Positions 7,663 through 15,778 of a DNA stretch of 64,000 nt are shown here, one piece after another (within the stretch, counting starts at the first letter, position 1; each line of letters opens with the position of its first letter). Origin of the DNA: Candidatus Peregrinibacteria bacterium UBA1369 (GTDB lineage: Bacteria > Patescibacteriota > Gracilibacteria > UBA1369); NCBI GenBank assembly GCA_002305925.1, contig DBRL01000014.1, forward strand, positions 75,772 through 139,771, given 5' to 3'. The translations under genes were made by a program, and so were the position numbers. Below the pieces are notes generated by a model, which ran no database searches, was not told the origin of the DNA, and saw nothing but the letters and a program-made list of their open reading frames with translations.

Positions 7663-8407
7663 GGACTGCCGAGATCAGGGGTTCACCGAAAATTCCGTGA
7701 GCTACCAATGCTACGGTATGAGCGACAAGCACTTCTGCCCTGAATGCGAGAAAGGCAGAGCCATGTACGACGAATGGAAAAACCGACCTGAGCAGCAAGC
7801 AAATATCCGTGCGTGGAAACAAGACAGAATCGACCGTGCGCTGCGAATATCAGGTATTGAGGGATTCTTCCGAAGCAAACGACTCAACGACCTTAAAGGA
7901 AATCACAAGCTGCATGACGAAATCACGAAGTTTCTCGGCAATTGGAAAGCCATGAAGCACAACGGTTATGGCTTCTACTTCTGGGGAAATGTGGGCGCTG
8001 GCAAAACTCACGCAGCGATCGTGTTGGCCAATGAACTCATGGAACGCGAGATGGTCGAAGTGCTGTTCCTGAACATGCCCGAAGCAATCACGAGAGTAAA
8101 AAACACATTTGATACGGAAGTGAAAAATGAAGACGCGAAGCTCTTCGAGCGCATGAAAGAAATGGAACTCTTGGTGCTCGATGACATGGGTGTTGAAAAG
8201 TATTCGGACTGGATGGCTGATCAGCTCTACCAGATTATCGACCACCGCTGGAAGAACCGAAAGCCGATGATTATCACCTCCAATCTCTCCTTGGAAGACC
8301 TCGCGAAGAGCTACAAACCGCAAATCGCTTCAAGAATCACTGGATGCTGCAAGCCGATACGATTCACGGATAAAGACCGCCGTTACCAGCCCGCTCCTCT
8401 TTTCTAA
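7589..8407 (+). CDS. DnaC-like helicase loader ATPase
   Basis: AAA+ ATPase that would load the replicative helicase at the phage origin. Walker A GNVGAGKTH lies near residues 132-140 and Walker B LLVLDDMG near 193-200; ITSNLSLEDL (sensor 1) follows. The N-terminus has a Cys cluster (CRDC ... CPEC, about 22-55) that could bind zinc, as in some DnaC/IstB-type loaders. ATG 7589 is chosen because an upstream in-frame start would overlap the initiator over most of its length. 272 residues. Confidence 0.88.
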   Translation: MEKISEIIKETGTFPPKDAPTWSCRDCRDQGFTENSVSYQCYGMSDKHFCPECEKGRAMYDEWKNRPEQQANIRAWKQDRIDRALRISGIEGFFRSKRLNDLKGNHKLHDEITKFLGNWKAMKHNGYGFYFWGNVGAGKTHAAIVLANELMEREMVEVLFLNMPEAITRVKNTFDTEVKNEDAKLFERMKEMELLVLDDMGVEKYSDWMADQLYQIIDHRWKNRKPMIITSNLSLEDLAKSYKPQIASRITGCCKPIRFTDKDRRYQPAPLF

Positions 8408-8415
8408 CAAATACC

Positions 8416-8778
8416 ATGAGACATTTTTACCGCCACAATTCGAACAAATTCGGAAACCGCAAAACAACGGTCGACGGTATCGAATTTGCGAGCGCCAAGG
8501 AGGCGCGAAGGTACATGGAGCTGAAGCTCTTGCAGCGCACTGGCGAGATCAAACAACTGAAAGTACAGCCCCGCTTCGAACTGATGCCTTCCTTCAAACA
8601 CGAAGGCCGAGTGCAAAGGAAAATCGAGTATGTGGCCGACTTCAGCTACATAAACAAAGACGGAGAAAAAATCGTCGAGGATGTGAAATCCGAAATCACG
8701 AAAAACCATCCCGTCTACCGCCTCAAGAAGAAATTACTTCTCTACAGGCACAAGGATTTTACATTTTTGGAAACTTAA
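8416..8778 (+). CDS. DUF1064 phage protein, probable small nuclease
   Basis: A 120-residue protein matching the DUF1064 pattern: FGNRKTTVDGIEFASAKEARRYMELKLL, then a beta-rich core and EDVKSEITKN...YRLKKKLLLY. In this family the conserved Glu-x-x-x-Arg, Asp and E-D-V-K residues look like a minimal PD-(D/E)XK core, so a resolvase or endonuclease role is inferred. It lies in the replication module, 8 bp after the loader. Confidence 0.8.
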   Translation: MRHFYRHNSNKFGNRKTTVDGIEFASAKEARRYMELKLLQRTGEIKQLKVQPRFELMPSFKHEGRVQRKIEYVADFSYINKDGEKIVEDVKSEITKNHPVYRLKKKLLLYRHKDFTFLET

Positions 8779-8782
8779 AGTT

Positions 8783-8986
8783 ATGGAAAACATCCCTATC
8801 AAAACAGCGCGCGGCAACTACATACTCTTCAAATACCTCATAAAAGAAGGGTTTCCGCTCATAGAAATCAAAGACCGAAACAAAAAATTTTGGTATTATA
8901 AATTCGAGAACGGAGAGTTTAAAGTAGTGACCGTCACATCAAAGTCCCTCTTTGAGGAACTTCCCGAATTGCTTGAGGATTCGTAG
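8783..8986 (+). CDS. small hypothetical protein
   Basis: A 67-residue protein with a predicted beta-rich body (NYILFKYLIKEGFPLIEIKDRNKK-) and acidic C-terminus. No known family recognised. It is the last gene before the promoter-hairpin leader at 8973-9072; the promoter -35 element lies inside its last codons. Confidence 0.6.
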   Translation: MENIPIKTARGNYILFKYLIKEGFPLIEIKDRNKKFWYYKFENGEFKVVTVTSKSLFEELPELLEDS

Positions 8987-9072
8987 GCTAAGCCTATAAT
9001 CAAGCAAATATCGGAAACCAAAGTCTTAAAGACCATTTGCCCGCAAAAACGGGCGTCGCATGGTCTTTTTTT
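8973..9072 (+). promoter_or_regulatory. promoter followed at once by a terminator-like hairpin (leader copy 1)
   Basis: TTGAGG (8973-8978), 16 bp, TATAAT (8995-9000). About 25 bases downstream is a strong hairpin: AAAGACCAT (9028-9036) pairs with ATGGTCTTT (9060-9068), an inner stem GCCCG/CGGGC (9039-9043 and 9050-9054) stacks inside, and a run of seven T ends it. The sequence AGTCTTAAAGACCA and the whole layout recur at 23508-23607. It lies directly before the ParB-methyltransferase gene. It could be an attenuator, an RNA antitermination site or a short RNA gene. Confidence 0.7.
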
Positions 9073-9084
9073 AATTTTATCCCT

Positions 9085-10341
9085 ATGAAAATCGAACAAG
9101 TAAACATCGAACAACTCATCTTCGCGGACTACAACCCGCGAGCCTCAACCGAAAAGGAAGAGCAAGAACTCAAGAAATCCATTGAGCGCTTTGGCTTCGT
9201 GGAGCCAGTTATCGTAAACAGCGCCGAGAACCGTAAGAACATTATTATCGGCGGACACTTCCGTGTGCGCATGGCAAAGAAAATGGGCATCAACGAAGTG
9301 CCCGTGCATTACATCAAAATAACAGACGTTCAAAAGGAGAAAGAACTCAACCTACGTCTCAATAAAAACTTGGGACACTGGGATATGGATTTACTCGCAA
9401 ACTTCGACGAAGAGATGCTTCTCGACGTCGGTTTTGATTCTTCCGAGATAGATGCGCTTTTCCTGAACCTTGATCCAGACGACAAAGACGACGAAGTGCC
9501 CGAACTCCCAGACACCGCAGTATCAAAACACGGTGAAATTTATCTGCTCGGCGAACATCGGCTCATGTGCGGAGACGCTACGAGCAAAGACGATGTTGCC
9601 AAACTCATGAACAACCAGAAAGCCGACATGGTATTTACCGATCCGCCTTACAACGTGAACTACAAAGGCACGGGCGAAAAGACTAAAAACCACATCAAGA
9701 ACGACAACATGAGCGATGATGCCTTCATGGATTTTTTAACAAAATCATTCCAGCGTTACCGCGAGTCAATGAAAGGCGGAGCTGGCATGTATGTCTTCCA
9801 TAGCTCATCAACGCAAAGACAATTCGAGGGCTCACTTGAGAAAGCAGGCTTTGAAGTGAAAAACCAACTCATCTGGAATAAGCCATCAAGCGCGCTCGGT
9901 TGGGGTGATTATCGCTGGAAGCACGAACCGTTCTTCTACACGGGACTCAAGGGCGAAAAGATTCAGTTTTACGGCGACCGCTCCCACTCCACCGTCTGGG
10001 ACTTCCAGAAATCGGAAAAGGAATTGCTCGCATGGGCTCAGCGCATGAAGCGGTATGAGCAGCAAGGAAAAACAACGGTGTGGAGTATGTCGCGCAGCAA
10101 TGTGCAGGAATACGTTCACCCGACACAAAAACCCGTGGAGCTCGTCTCTTACGCCATCGTAAATAGCAGCAAGTCAGGTGATATCGTGCTCGACCTGTTT
10201 ATGGGCTCGGGCTCGGCTCTGATTGCCTGCGAGAAAACACACCGCGTGTCTTACGGCATGGAACTCGACCCGAAATACGTCGACGTGATCGTAAAACGCT
10301 GGGAAGACTTCACTGGCAAAAAGGCCAAAAAATGCCCCTAA
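9085..10341 (+). CDS. ParB-like domain fused to DNA methyltransferase
   Basis: N-terminal ParB/Srx-like domain (about 1-90: LIFADYNPRAST... IIGGHFRVRMAKKMG) fused to an N6-adenine or N4-cytosine DNA methyltransferase. Motif IV DPPYN is at 186-190 and motif I DLFMGSGS near 370-377, so the catalytic motif precedes the SAM-binding motif (beta-group order); HPTQKPVEL is also typical. Such fusions are common in phages and often protect phage DNA or mark it for packaging. The start at ATG 9085 comes after the leader terminator. It uses the product of the phage MetK. Confidence 0.9.
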   Translation: MKIEQVNIEQLIFADYNPRASTEKEEQELKKSIERFGFVEPVIVNSAENRKNIIIGGHFRVRMAKKMGINEVPVHYIKITDVQKEKELNLRLNKNLGHWDMDLLANFDEEMLLDVGFDSSEIDALFLNLDPDDKDDEVPELPDTAVSKHGEIYLLGEHRLMCGDATSKDDVAKLMNNQKADMVFTDPPYNVNYKGTGEKTKNHIKNDNMSDDAFMDFLTKSFQRYRESMKGGAGMYVFHSSSTQRQFEGSLEKAGFEVKNQLIWNKPSSALGWGDYRWKHEPFFYTGLKGEKIQFYGDRSHSTVWDFQKSEKELLAWAQRMKRYEQQGKTTVWSMSRSNVQEYVHPTQKPVELVSYAIVNSSKSGDIVLDLFMGSGSALIACEKTHRVSYGMELDPKYVDVIVKRWEDFTGKKAKKCP

Positions 10342-10388
10342 CCTGTGACACTTGTTACACGGACGGGGGTGCTTACTAACTCACTTTT

Positions 10389-10739
10389 ATGCAAGGCAAG
10401 AAAACCACAATTCGAGACAAAAAACGGTTCCTTGAGGCGCTGCAACGCCGCAAAGGGATCGTTACGCTTGCCTGCAAGGAAGTGGGCATAAGCTCGATGA
10501 CCTTTTACCGATGGCAAAAGGACGATCCTGATTTTTACGAGAAGTCTGAGGAAATCCGATACGTCGAAATCGGAATTATCGCCGAAGACAGATTAGCGGA
10601 AGCCATCATCGTAAACAAAGACATGAACATGGTGCGTTTCTACCTGCAGACCAGAAACCACAAATACATGATGAAGCAGCAACTCCAGTTTGAAGACCCG
10701 ACTGCAGAACTCGCCAAACTCTTATCACAAGAAGAATGA
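10389..10739 (+). CDS. terS: terminase small subunit-like protein
   Basis: A 116-residue protein with an N-terminal helix-turn-helix (KKRFLEALQRRKGIVTLACKEVGISSMTFYRWQKDDPDFY, about 11-52) like small terminases that recognise the packaging site, followed by a helical oligomerisation region. It overlaps the large subunit start by 4 bp (ATGA), the usual gene order. The short gap before it (10342-10388) holds a GTGAC/GTTAC hairpin that might be part of a packaging site; this is weak. Confidence 0.8.
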   Translation: MQGKKTTIRDKKRFLEALQRRKGIVTLACKEVGISSMTFYRWQKDDPDFYEKSEEIRYVEIGIIAEDRLAEAIIVNKDMNMVRFYLQTRNHKYMMKQQLQFEDPTAELAKLLSQEE

Positions 10740-12118
10740 TCATAGACCTGCCAAAAACATATCGCGGGCTGAACTTGTTTGGGGAGAAATACTTCAAACG
10801 GCCGTTCACGGAATACCAACGGACAATCGCCGAGCAGATTCTCCGCACTGTTTTTGTTGGCGGCGGTGAAGAGGTATTTATCGAAGTATCAAGGCAAGCA
10901 GGAAAAACAACCGCTGTCGTGGACGCGATCGCATATCTCATGACGTTCGCACACCACTTCTTCCCAACACCCTTATCCATCGGCATATTCGCTCCTCAAA
11001 AAGAACAGGCGAAGACGGACTTCGACAGACTCAAAGATAACCTGAGAATCCTGAAAGAAGTCTTCCGTCTCGACTTCGAAGAATCAAATGGGACAACGCT
11101 AAAACTTGGAAACGGCAATGTCATTTACTGTTTCTCGCTGGCTCCAACCTCGCACCTTGAAAGTAAATCGCTCCATTTGGCCGTGATTGAAGAGGCTCAA
11201 AAGATTGATGACGAGAAAGCCAAAAATGAAGTATTTCCAATGCTCGCTTCAACCAATGGCAGCAAGATATTCATCGGCTCTGGCGGATATCAGCTGTGCA
11301 ATTTTTACCGAGGAATCGAGAACAACAAAAACGTCTTCAAGTACGACTACAAGCGAGTGATTGCCGATAAAGAAAAACTGCATGCAAAAACCAAGAATCC
11401 GCTGCACCTCAAATACAAGGACTTCATCGAAGGCGAAAAGGAACGCTACCGCGAAGACAGCGACTACTTCCAGACACAGTATGCGCTGGAATGGAAGATC
11501 GGACGCGGAATGCTCGTGACCAAGACGGAACTGGAAAAACTGGGACGCAAATACATCGTCAAGCTGCCATACGAAAATCCAGTCTATGTCGGCTGGGACG
11601 TGGCCAAGGAGCAGGACGAAAGCGTGGTCACGGTGATCGGCTGGGATGAAGAACTGAAAAAGTACAAGGTGCTGTGCTGGCTTGCGATGAAGGGTGACGA
11701 CTATACCGAACAGGTGGAAATCGTGGCGAAGGAACTTACTAAATTTAAGCACGTCATGAAGGTGTGCATCGATGCGACAGGCGTCGGCGATCCCGTGGTC
11801 GACAACTTCAAAAAACAGACCAGATACAACACCGAACCCGTGAAATTCAGTCTGCAAAACAAGGACACGCTCTACAAGAACCTTATCAAAGTCCTGCGCG
11901 ACGAAGAACTCGCGTACCAAGAAGACCACAAATACACACCGAAATTCGAAAACCAAATGCTTGAAATGATCAAGGAATACAAGGGCGAATTCCTGTCCTG
12001 CCATCACCCAGACAAAGCGGGGGCGCATGACGACTTTCCCGACTCACTCGCCCTCGCACTGTACAAGGCAAGAAAAATCACCGACGTGAACCTCAACCGT
12101 CACGATCTCGGACTTTAA
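10736..12118 (+). CDS. terL: terminase large subunit
   Basis: Packaging motor that cuts concatemers and pumps DNA into proheads. The ATPase domain has a Walker A variant SRQAGKTT (52-59) and Walker B LAVIEEAQ (about 147-154). The RNase H-like nuclease domain begins with VGWDVAKEQDESVVTVIGW (Asp near 285), continues CIDATGVGDPVVD, and ends with DDFPDSLALAL near the C-terminus, all expected metal-binding positions. 460 residues is normal. Confidence 0.93.
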   Translation: MIIDLPKTYRGLNLFGEKYFKRPFTEYQRTIAEQILRTVFVGGGEEVFIEVSRQAGKTTAVVDAIAYLMTFAHHFFPTPLSIGIFAPQKEQAKTDFDRLKDNLRILKEVFRLDFEESNGTTLKLGNGNVIYCFSLAPTSHLESKSLHLAVIEEAQKIDDEKAKNEVFPMLASTNGSKIFIGSGGYQLCNFYRGIENNKNVFKYDYKRVIADKEKLHAKTKNPLHLKYKDFIEGEKERYREDSDYFQTQYALEWKIGRGMLVTKTELEKLGRKYIVKLPYENPVYVGWDVAKEQDESVVTVIGWDEELKKYKVLCWLAMKGDDYTEQVEIVAKELTKFKHVMKVCIDATGVGDPVVDNFKKQTRYNTEPVKFSLQNKDTLYKNLIKVLRDEELAYQEDHKYTPKFENQMLEMIKEYKGEFLSCHHPDKAGAHDDFPDSLALALYKARKITDVNLNRHDLGL

Positions 12119-12136
12119 TCACTTAATTAAAATCAT

Positions 12137-13552
12137 ATGAGCGACATCACAATGCAATTTCCGACCAACGAAGACTTCAACCGCGTGGCCAAACTGAACA
12201 ATTACTACAACGTGTTCAAAGGGCTGCACAGCAAGGTTTTCAAACTCAAAAGCTACTTCGAGGAAGACAGTAAGAAAAAGACGCTGCTTTATCTCGCATA
12301 CAATGTCGGCCAGATCATATCGCTGACAGCTGCTGATTTCCTCTTCGGAGAGCAATTGAAAATCAAAACCAACGAATCGGAAGACCAAAAGCCGACGGAA
12401 GACAAAATCAATGCCATTATTCAAAACAATTACCTCGACGAAAAGCTATACCAAAGCGCCGTAATGCAGGACGTGGCTGGATTCACAGTCTTTGCAGTGC
12501 GACAAAAGGATAAGACGGCTGTAATTGAGGAAATACCATACGACAACTACTACCCAGACTTCACAGGTGTACGGCTTGGCGAAGAGCCGCGCCAGATCGT
12601 GATAGCTTCCTACGTTGACCTCGTGAATCCGAAGAACCAAAAGAAAGAAACCTTCCTCTACAAGCAAATTCACAAACTGGAAAACAGCAAAGGCAAAATT
12701 ATGCATGAACTTTGGACGACAAGTCCAGAAATGAAGCAATCGGAAAAAACCGAACTTTCGCTCTTCAGCACCGAACTGCCAGAGGAAGAAACGACGGAAC
12801 TCAATTATCTCCCGATTTTCCAGATCGATAACTTTAAGACCGTAAAGGAACGCTTTGGCATCTCGACCTATGAAAGCGTGATGAACTTGTTTGAGGAAAT
12901 AAACGACCGCATCACGCAAATCTCGGTGCAACTCATTAAGCACCTGAATTCAAAGGTTGCCGTCGGCGAGGGCGTGCTCAGCAAGAAGGGCGAAATGGAT
13001 AGCTCACAGGACATCTTCCTCGTTGAAAAAGGCGACATCGTGCCGCAGTACATCACCAATTCCAACCCGTTGATCGAAGAAGGATTCAAGCAGATTGAAG
13101 GGCTTATAAGGCAAATTTGCACGGTTACGCAAACACCCGTGTCATTCTTGGGACTGGAAGATAAAGGCGGAGTGGAAAAGGTCGAAACAGCCAAACTCCG
13201 CATGGCTGCGTTTCTCAAAAAGATCAAGCGCAAGCAACGTGCTTATGAAGCAAAGCTGATCGATATTTTGAAGACAGCATTGTTCTTCGAGGGTGCAAAG
13301 AAATTCCCAGACAGCCTAGATATCACGTTCACTTGGGATTTGGGATTGCCTCGCGATTTATTCACTGAAGCCCAAACGCATCAGATCATGGTCGAGAGCG
13401 GAATTGAGAGCAAAGAGACAGCCATTCGTGAACTTAAAGGAATTGATGGACAGACTTTGCAAAACGAACTTGAAAAGATTGCAAAGCAGGATGAGATGTC
13501 TGGTTATCAGATGGATCAATCCCGCAAACAGGTTCCTGATATCAGTATTTAA
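12137..13552 (+). CDS. phage portal protein (SPP1 gp6-like)
   Basis: Forms the dodecameric DNA entry channel at one capsid vertex. The N-terminal helical region, the wing with DFLFGEQLKIKTNE, and the segment LINE-like ITQISVQLIKHLNSKVAVGEGVL...SSQDIFLVEKGD, then FLGLEDKGGVEKVETAKLRMAAFLKKIKRKQR, follow the SPP1-type portal pattern. 471 residues. It lies directly after terL. Confidence 0.88.
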   Translation: MSDITMQFPTNEDFNRVAKLNNYYNVFKGLHSKVFKLKSYFEEDSKKKTLLYLAYNVGQIISLTAADFLFGEQLKIKTNESEDQKPTEDKINAIIQNNYLDEKLYQSAVMQDVAGFTVFAVRQKDKTAVIEEIPYDNYYPDFTGVRLGEEPRQIVIASYVDLVNPKNQKKETFLYKQIHKLENSKGKIMHELWTTSPEMKQSEKTELSLFSTELPEEETTELNYLPIFQIDNFKTVKERFGISTYESVMNLFEEINDRITQISVQLIKHLNSKVAVGEGVLSKKGEMDSSQDIFLVEKGDIVPQYITNSNPLIEEGFKQIEGLIRQICTVTQTPVSFLGLEDKGGVEKVETAKLRMAAFLKKIKRKQRAYEAKLIDILKTALFFEGAKKFPDSLDITFTWDLGLPRDLFTEAQTHQIMVESGIESKETAIRELKGIDGQTLQNELEKIAKQDEMSGYQMDQSRKQVPDISI

Positions 13553-13563
13553 CCCGATACCAT

Positions 13564-13755
13564 ATGAGCTACAACACCTATCCTAACCCTTACCAGAAAC
13601 ACCTCTCTTCCGAAGAGGTGCTGCAGAAACGCCTCGAGAATATCGACCGCAACTGGCTGAAATACGCAAAGGTCGCATTAATTTTCCATGCGCTGCTGCT
13701 GATATTTTTATTCACGGTCATCGTTACCGTGAGATTCGCATTCCTAATTTTTTAA
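13564..13755 (+). CDS. small single-span membrane protein
   Basis: A 63-residue protein with a Tyr/Pro/Asn-rich N-terminus and one hydrophobic helix at about 37-60 (VALIFHALLLIFLFTVIVTV). It lies between portal and minor head genes. A holin role is conceivable because no other holin was found, but the position among head genes is unusual for one; function unknown. Confidence 0.6.
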   Translation: MSYNTYPNPYQKHLSSEEVLQKRLENIDRNWLKYAKVALIFHALLLIFLFTVIVTVRFAFLIF

Positions 13756-13757
13756 TT

Positions 13758-14528
13758 ATGGCCAACGAAACAAAACTCATAAACATTTACCGCCGAGCAG
13801 CGCAGCAGCTGAGAACAACCGTCAGACGTGCTGATCCGAGAAAGCCAATCATCCTGATTCGGAAAGTGATTATGGGAGACATCAACAAAATTGCCTCTGA
13901 TTTGGAACGCGAGACAAAGAATTGGCTCGTGGTCGAGATTCCGCAGGAATACAAGCGTGGCAGTCAGCAAGCGGTAGCGGATGCGAGCAAACTTGGGCTA
14001 ACACTTGATAAAACAGGTTTCGGGCAAGTCCACAAAGAAGCTATTCAAGCATTGACCGAAGATGCCTACCTCGACTTTGCCGCTGGTATTGAAGGAGTAC
14101 GGCGTGCAGGCCGTGGATTTGTAAGCGAGATTGTGAAAAAGAAAATCAATGAGCGGATTGTTTCGGGACAGCTCGAAGGAAAAGCACTCGAAACGGTAAA
14201 GAAAGAAGTAAAACAGCTCGTGGATGACACGGGATTTACTGCACTGGTGGATCGAGGCGGAAAACACTGGAGTATCGACAGCTATGCAGAAATGCTTGTA
14301 CGCACCCATGTAATCAAGGCAAACGGTGAAGGCACGAAGAATAGACTGCTTTCCAATCAAGTCGATCTAGTCGAAATATCCCAGCACAATTCGTCGTGCC
14401 CGATTTGCCAACCATACGAAGGCCAAGTTTACAGCCTTACTGGAAAAACTGAGGGCTACGATAAGGCTCCAGAATTACCGATTCATCCAAACTGCAGGCA
14501 TACATATTTACCGTACATTGAGGACTAA
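13758..14528 (+). CDS. minor head protein (Mu gpF-like / minor capsid protein 2)
   Basis: A 256-residue head morphogenesis protein. The C-terminal part shows the conserved pattern: LVRTHVIKANGEGTKNRL, then SCPICQPYEGQVYSLTG and PIHPNCRHTYLPY, with Cys and His residues spaced as in minor capsid protein 2. Placed right after the portal, as usual. It is the last structural gene before the inserted restriction cassette. Confidence 0.83.
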   Translation: MANETKLINIYRRAAQQLRTTVRRADPRKPIILIRKVIMGDINKIASDLERETKNWLVVEIPQEYKRGSQQAVADASKLGLTLDKTGFGQVHKEAIQALTEDAYLDFAAGIEGVRRAGRGFVSEIVKKKINERIVSGQLEGKALETVKKEVKQLVDDTGFTALVDRGGKHWSIDSYAEMLVRTHVIKANGEGTKNRLLSNQVDLVEISQHNSSCPICQPYEGQVYSLTGKTEGYDKAPELPIHPNCRHTYLPYIED

Positions 14529-14545
14529 TTTCGGGGTTATTGGTC

Positions 14546-14573
14546 TTGTAAAAAAATACCAATTTGGTACAAT
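14546..14573 (+). promoter_or_regulatory. promoter of the restriction cassette
   Basis: TTGTAA (14546-14551), 16 bp, TACAAT (14568-14573) with an extended -10 TGG just before it. It starts 18 bp after the minor head gene. It would allow the cassette to be expressed in the lysogen, independently of late phage transcription. Confidence 0.55.
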
Positions 14574-14619
14574 CAACATAGAAAGTTTTGATTATAATTA
14601 ATTGCCAACCAAATCAGGT

Positions 14620-15528
14620 ATGTTTTACAAAATTAATAACTCCCAGCTCGAGGAGATCGGCAAACGGGAAATACTCGAAAGAGACGTTCAACGGCTCGTT
14701 GAGAGTAACCTAGATTTGCTGTTCGGGCTTCGTTTTGTCGCAAGCGAATTATCAATCGAGAATGTTCGTTTTGATACGCTGGCATTCGATGAGGAAAACA
14801 ATGCGCCAGTGATCATTGAATTCAAGAAAACCTTTGAAAAGAGCCTTTTTGACCAAGGTTTGGAGTATTTGAATATCCTTTTTTCAAGAAAAGCAGATTT
14901 TTCCATTACACTTCATAAAAAAATTGGCATTACACCTGATCCAGAAAAAATATCGTGGGAAAATGCCAGAGTAATTTTCGTCGGCAATCGTTTTTCGGAA
15001 CGCCAAAAGAGAGCCGTCTCATTTCAAGGTCTACCAATTGAATTATGGAGTTTTGAATGGCTCGAAAACGACTTCTTCAAGCTCGATAGAGAGACTTTAA
15101 TTAAAGAAGCCAGCCTTTCAGAATTTGCGAAATCAATTGGCAGTGAATCAGTTGCTATCGAAAAAGTCAGCCGAGAGATCAAGGACTATGAGCGCGATTA
15201 TCATAAGGACGACGCAAATCCAAAAATCTGGGAACTTTTTGAAAAACTCGAAAGCTTAATAAAAGACTTGGGAGAATTTGAGACGCGTTATCGCAAGCTA
15301 TATATTGGATTTTACGGCAAACAATCTTTTTGTGTCGTCAAGCTATTGAAATCAAAGCTGCAGGTTGAATTTGGAAAAGAAAAAGACGAAGGAGTATTTA
15401 AGGGTATGAATGGCGTGCACGATATCACTTCCAAAAAATGGAACCATGCATTCATGTTTGAGGTTGAATCCGAGAAGGATTTGGACAACCTAATGCTGAT
15501 ATTAAAGAAAGCCGCAGAGCTTCTTTAA
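14620..15528 (+). CDS. NucS/DUF5655-like predicted endonuclease-associated protein
   Basis: A 302-residue protein with a PD-(D/E)XK-like core near 45-75 (VRFDTLAFDEENNAPVIIEFKK: Asp and Glu-Phe-Lys) and a C-terminal DUF5655-type half (about 190-300). Homologous proteins are often annotated as hypothetical or as endonuclease NucS-like and are frequent near restriction systems. The ATG at 14620 is preferred; a TTG 18 bp upstream is an alternative. It is the first gene of the cassette driven from 14546. Whether it cuts DNA is not shown. Confidence 0.7.
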   Translation: MFYKINNSQLEEIGKREILERDVQRLVESNLDLLFGLRFVASELSIENVRFDTLAFDEENNAPVIIEFKKTFEKSLFDQGLEYLNILFSRKADFSITLHKKIGITPDPEKISWENARVIFVGNRFSERQKRAVSFQGLPIELWSFEWLENDFFKLDRETLIKEASLSEFAKSIGSESVAIEKVSREIKDYERDYHKDDANPKIWELFEKLESLIKDLGEFETRYRKLYIGFYGKQSFCVVKLLKSKLQVEFGKEKDEGVFKGMNGVHDITSKKWNHAFMFEVESEKDLDNLMLILKKAAELL

Positions 15529-15556
15529 TAGATTTGTAATCTATTACTTTTTATTT

Positions 15557-15775
15557 ATGGCCAGTCAAAAAAACGAACCCACAATCGGGCAAAAAATAAG
15601 AAAGCTTCGCTTGGCTAAAGAAATGACACAGGAAGCCTTGGCCAGAAAAGCTGATATTCCTTATACCACCCTCGTGAAAATCGAGAGTGACGCCGTTAAA
15701 AATCCTTCCATCGAAACAGTTTCTAAATTGGCAGCTGGATTGGAAATAACGGTAGATGAACTTATTAACTCGTAA
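15557..15775 (+). CDS. XRE-family controller protein
   Basis: A 72-residue protein almost entirely made of one XRE helix-turn-helix (IGQKIRKLRLAKEMTQEALARKADIPYTTLVKIESD, about 10-45). It lies 3 bp before the methyltransferase gene, a position and size typical of C proteins that time restriction enzyme expression. Confidence 0.83.
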   Translation: MASQKNEPTIGQKIRKLRLAKEMTQEALARKADIPYTTLVKIESDAVKNPSIETVSKLAAGLEITVDELINS

Positions 15776-15778
15776 TTT

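Noticed and set aside
10342..10388. cos site before terS
   Set aside because: A short GTGAC/GTTAC hairpin exists, but there is nothing else to show cohesive-end cutting here; too weak to call.
11249..12028. 259-residue minus-strand ORF over terL
   Set aside because: Lies wholly antisense to the terminase nuclease domain, with biased composition typical of a shadow.
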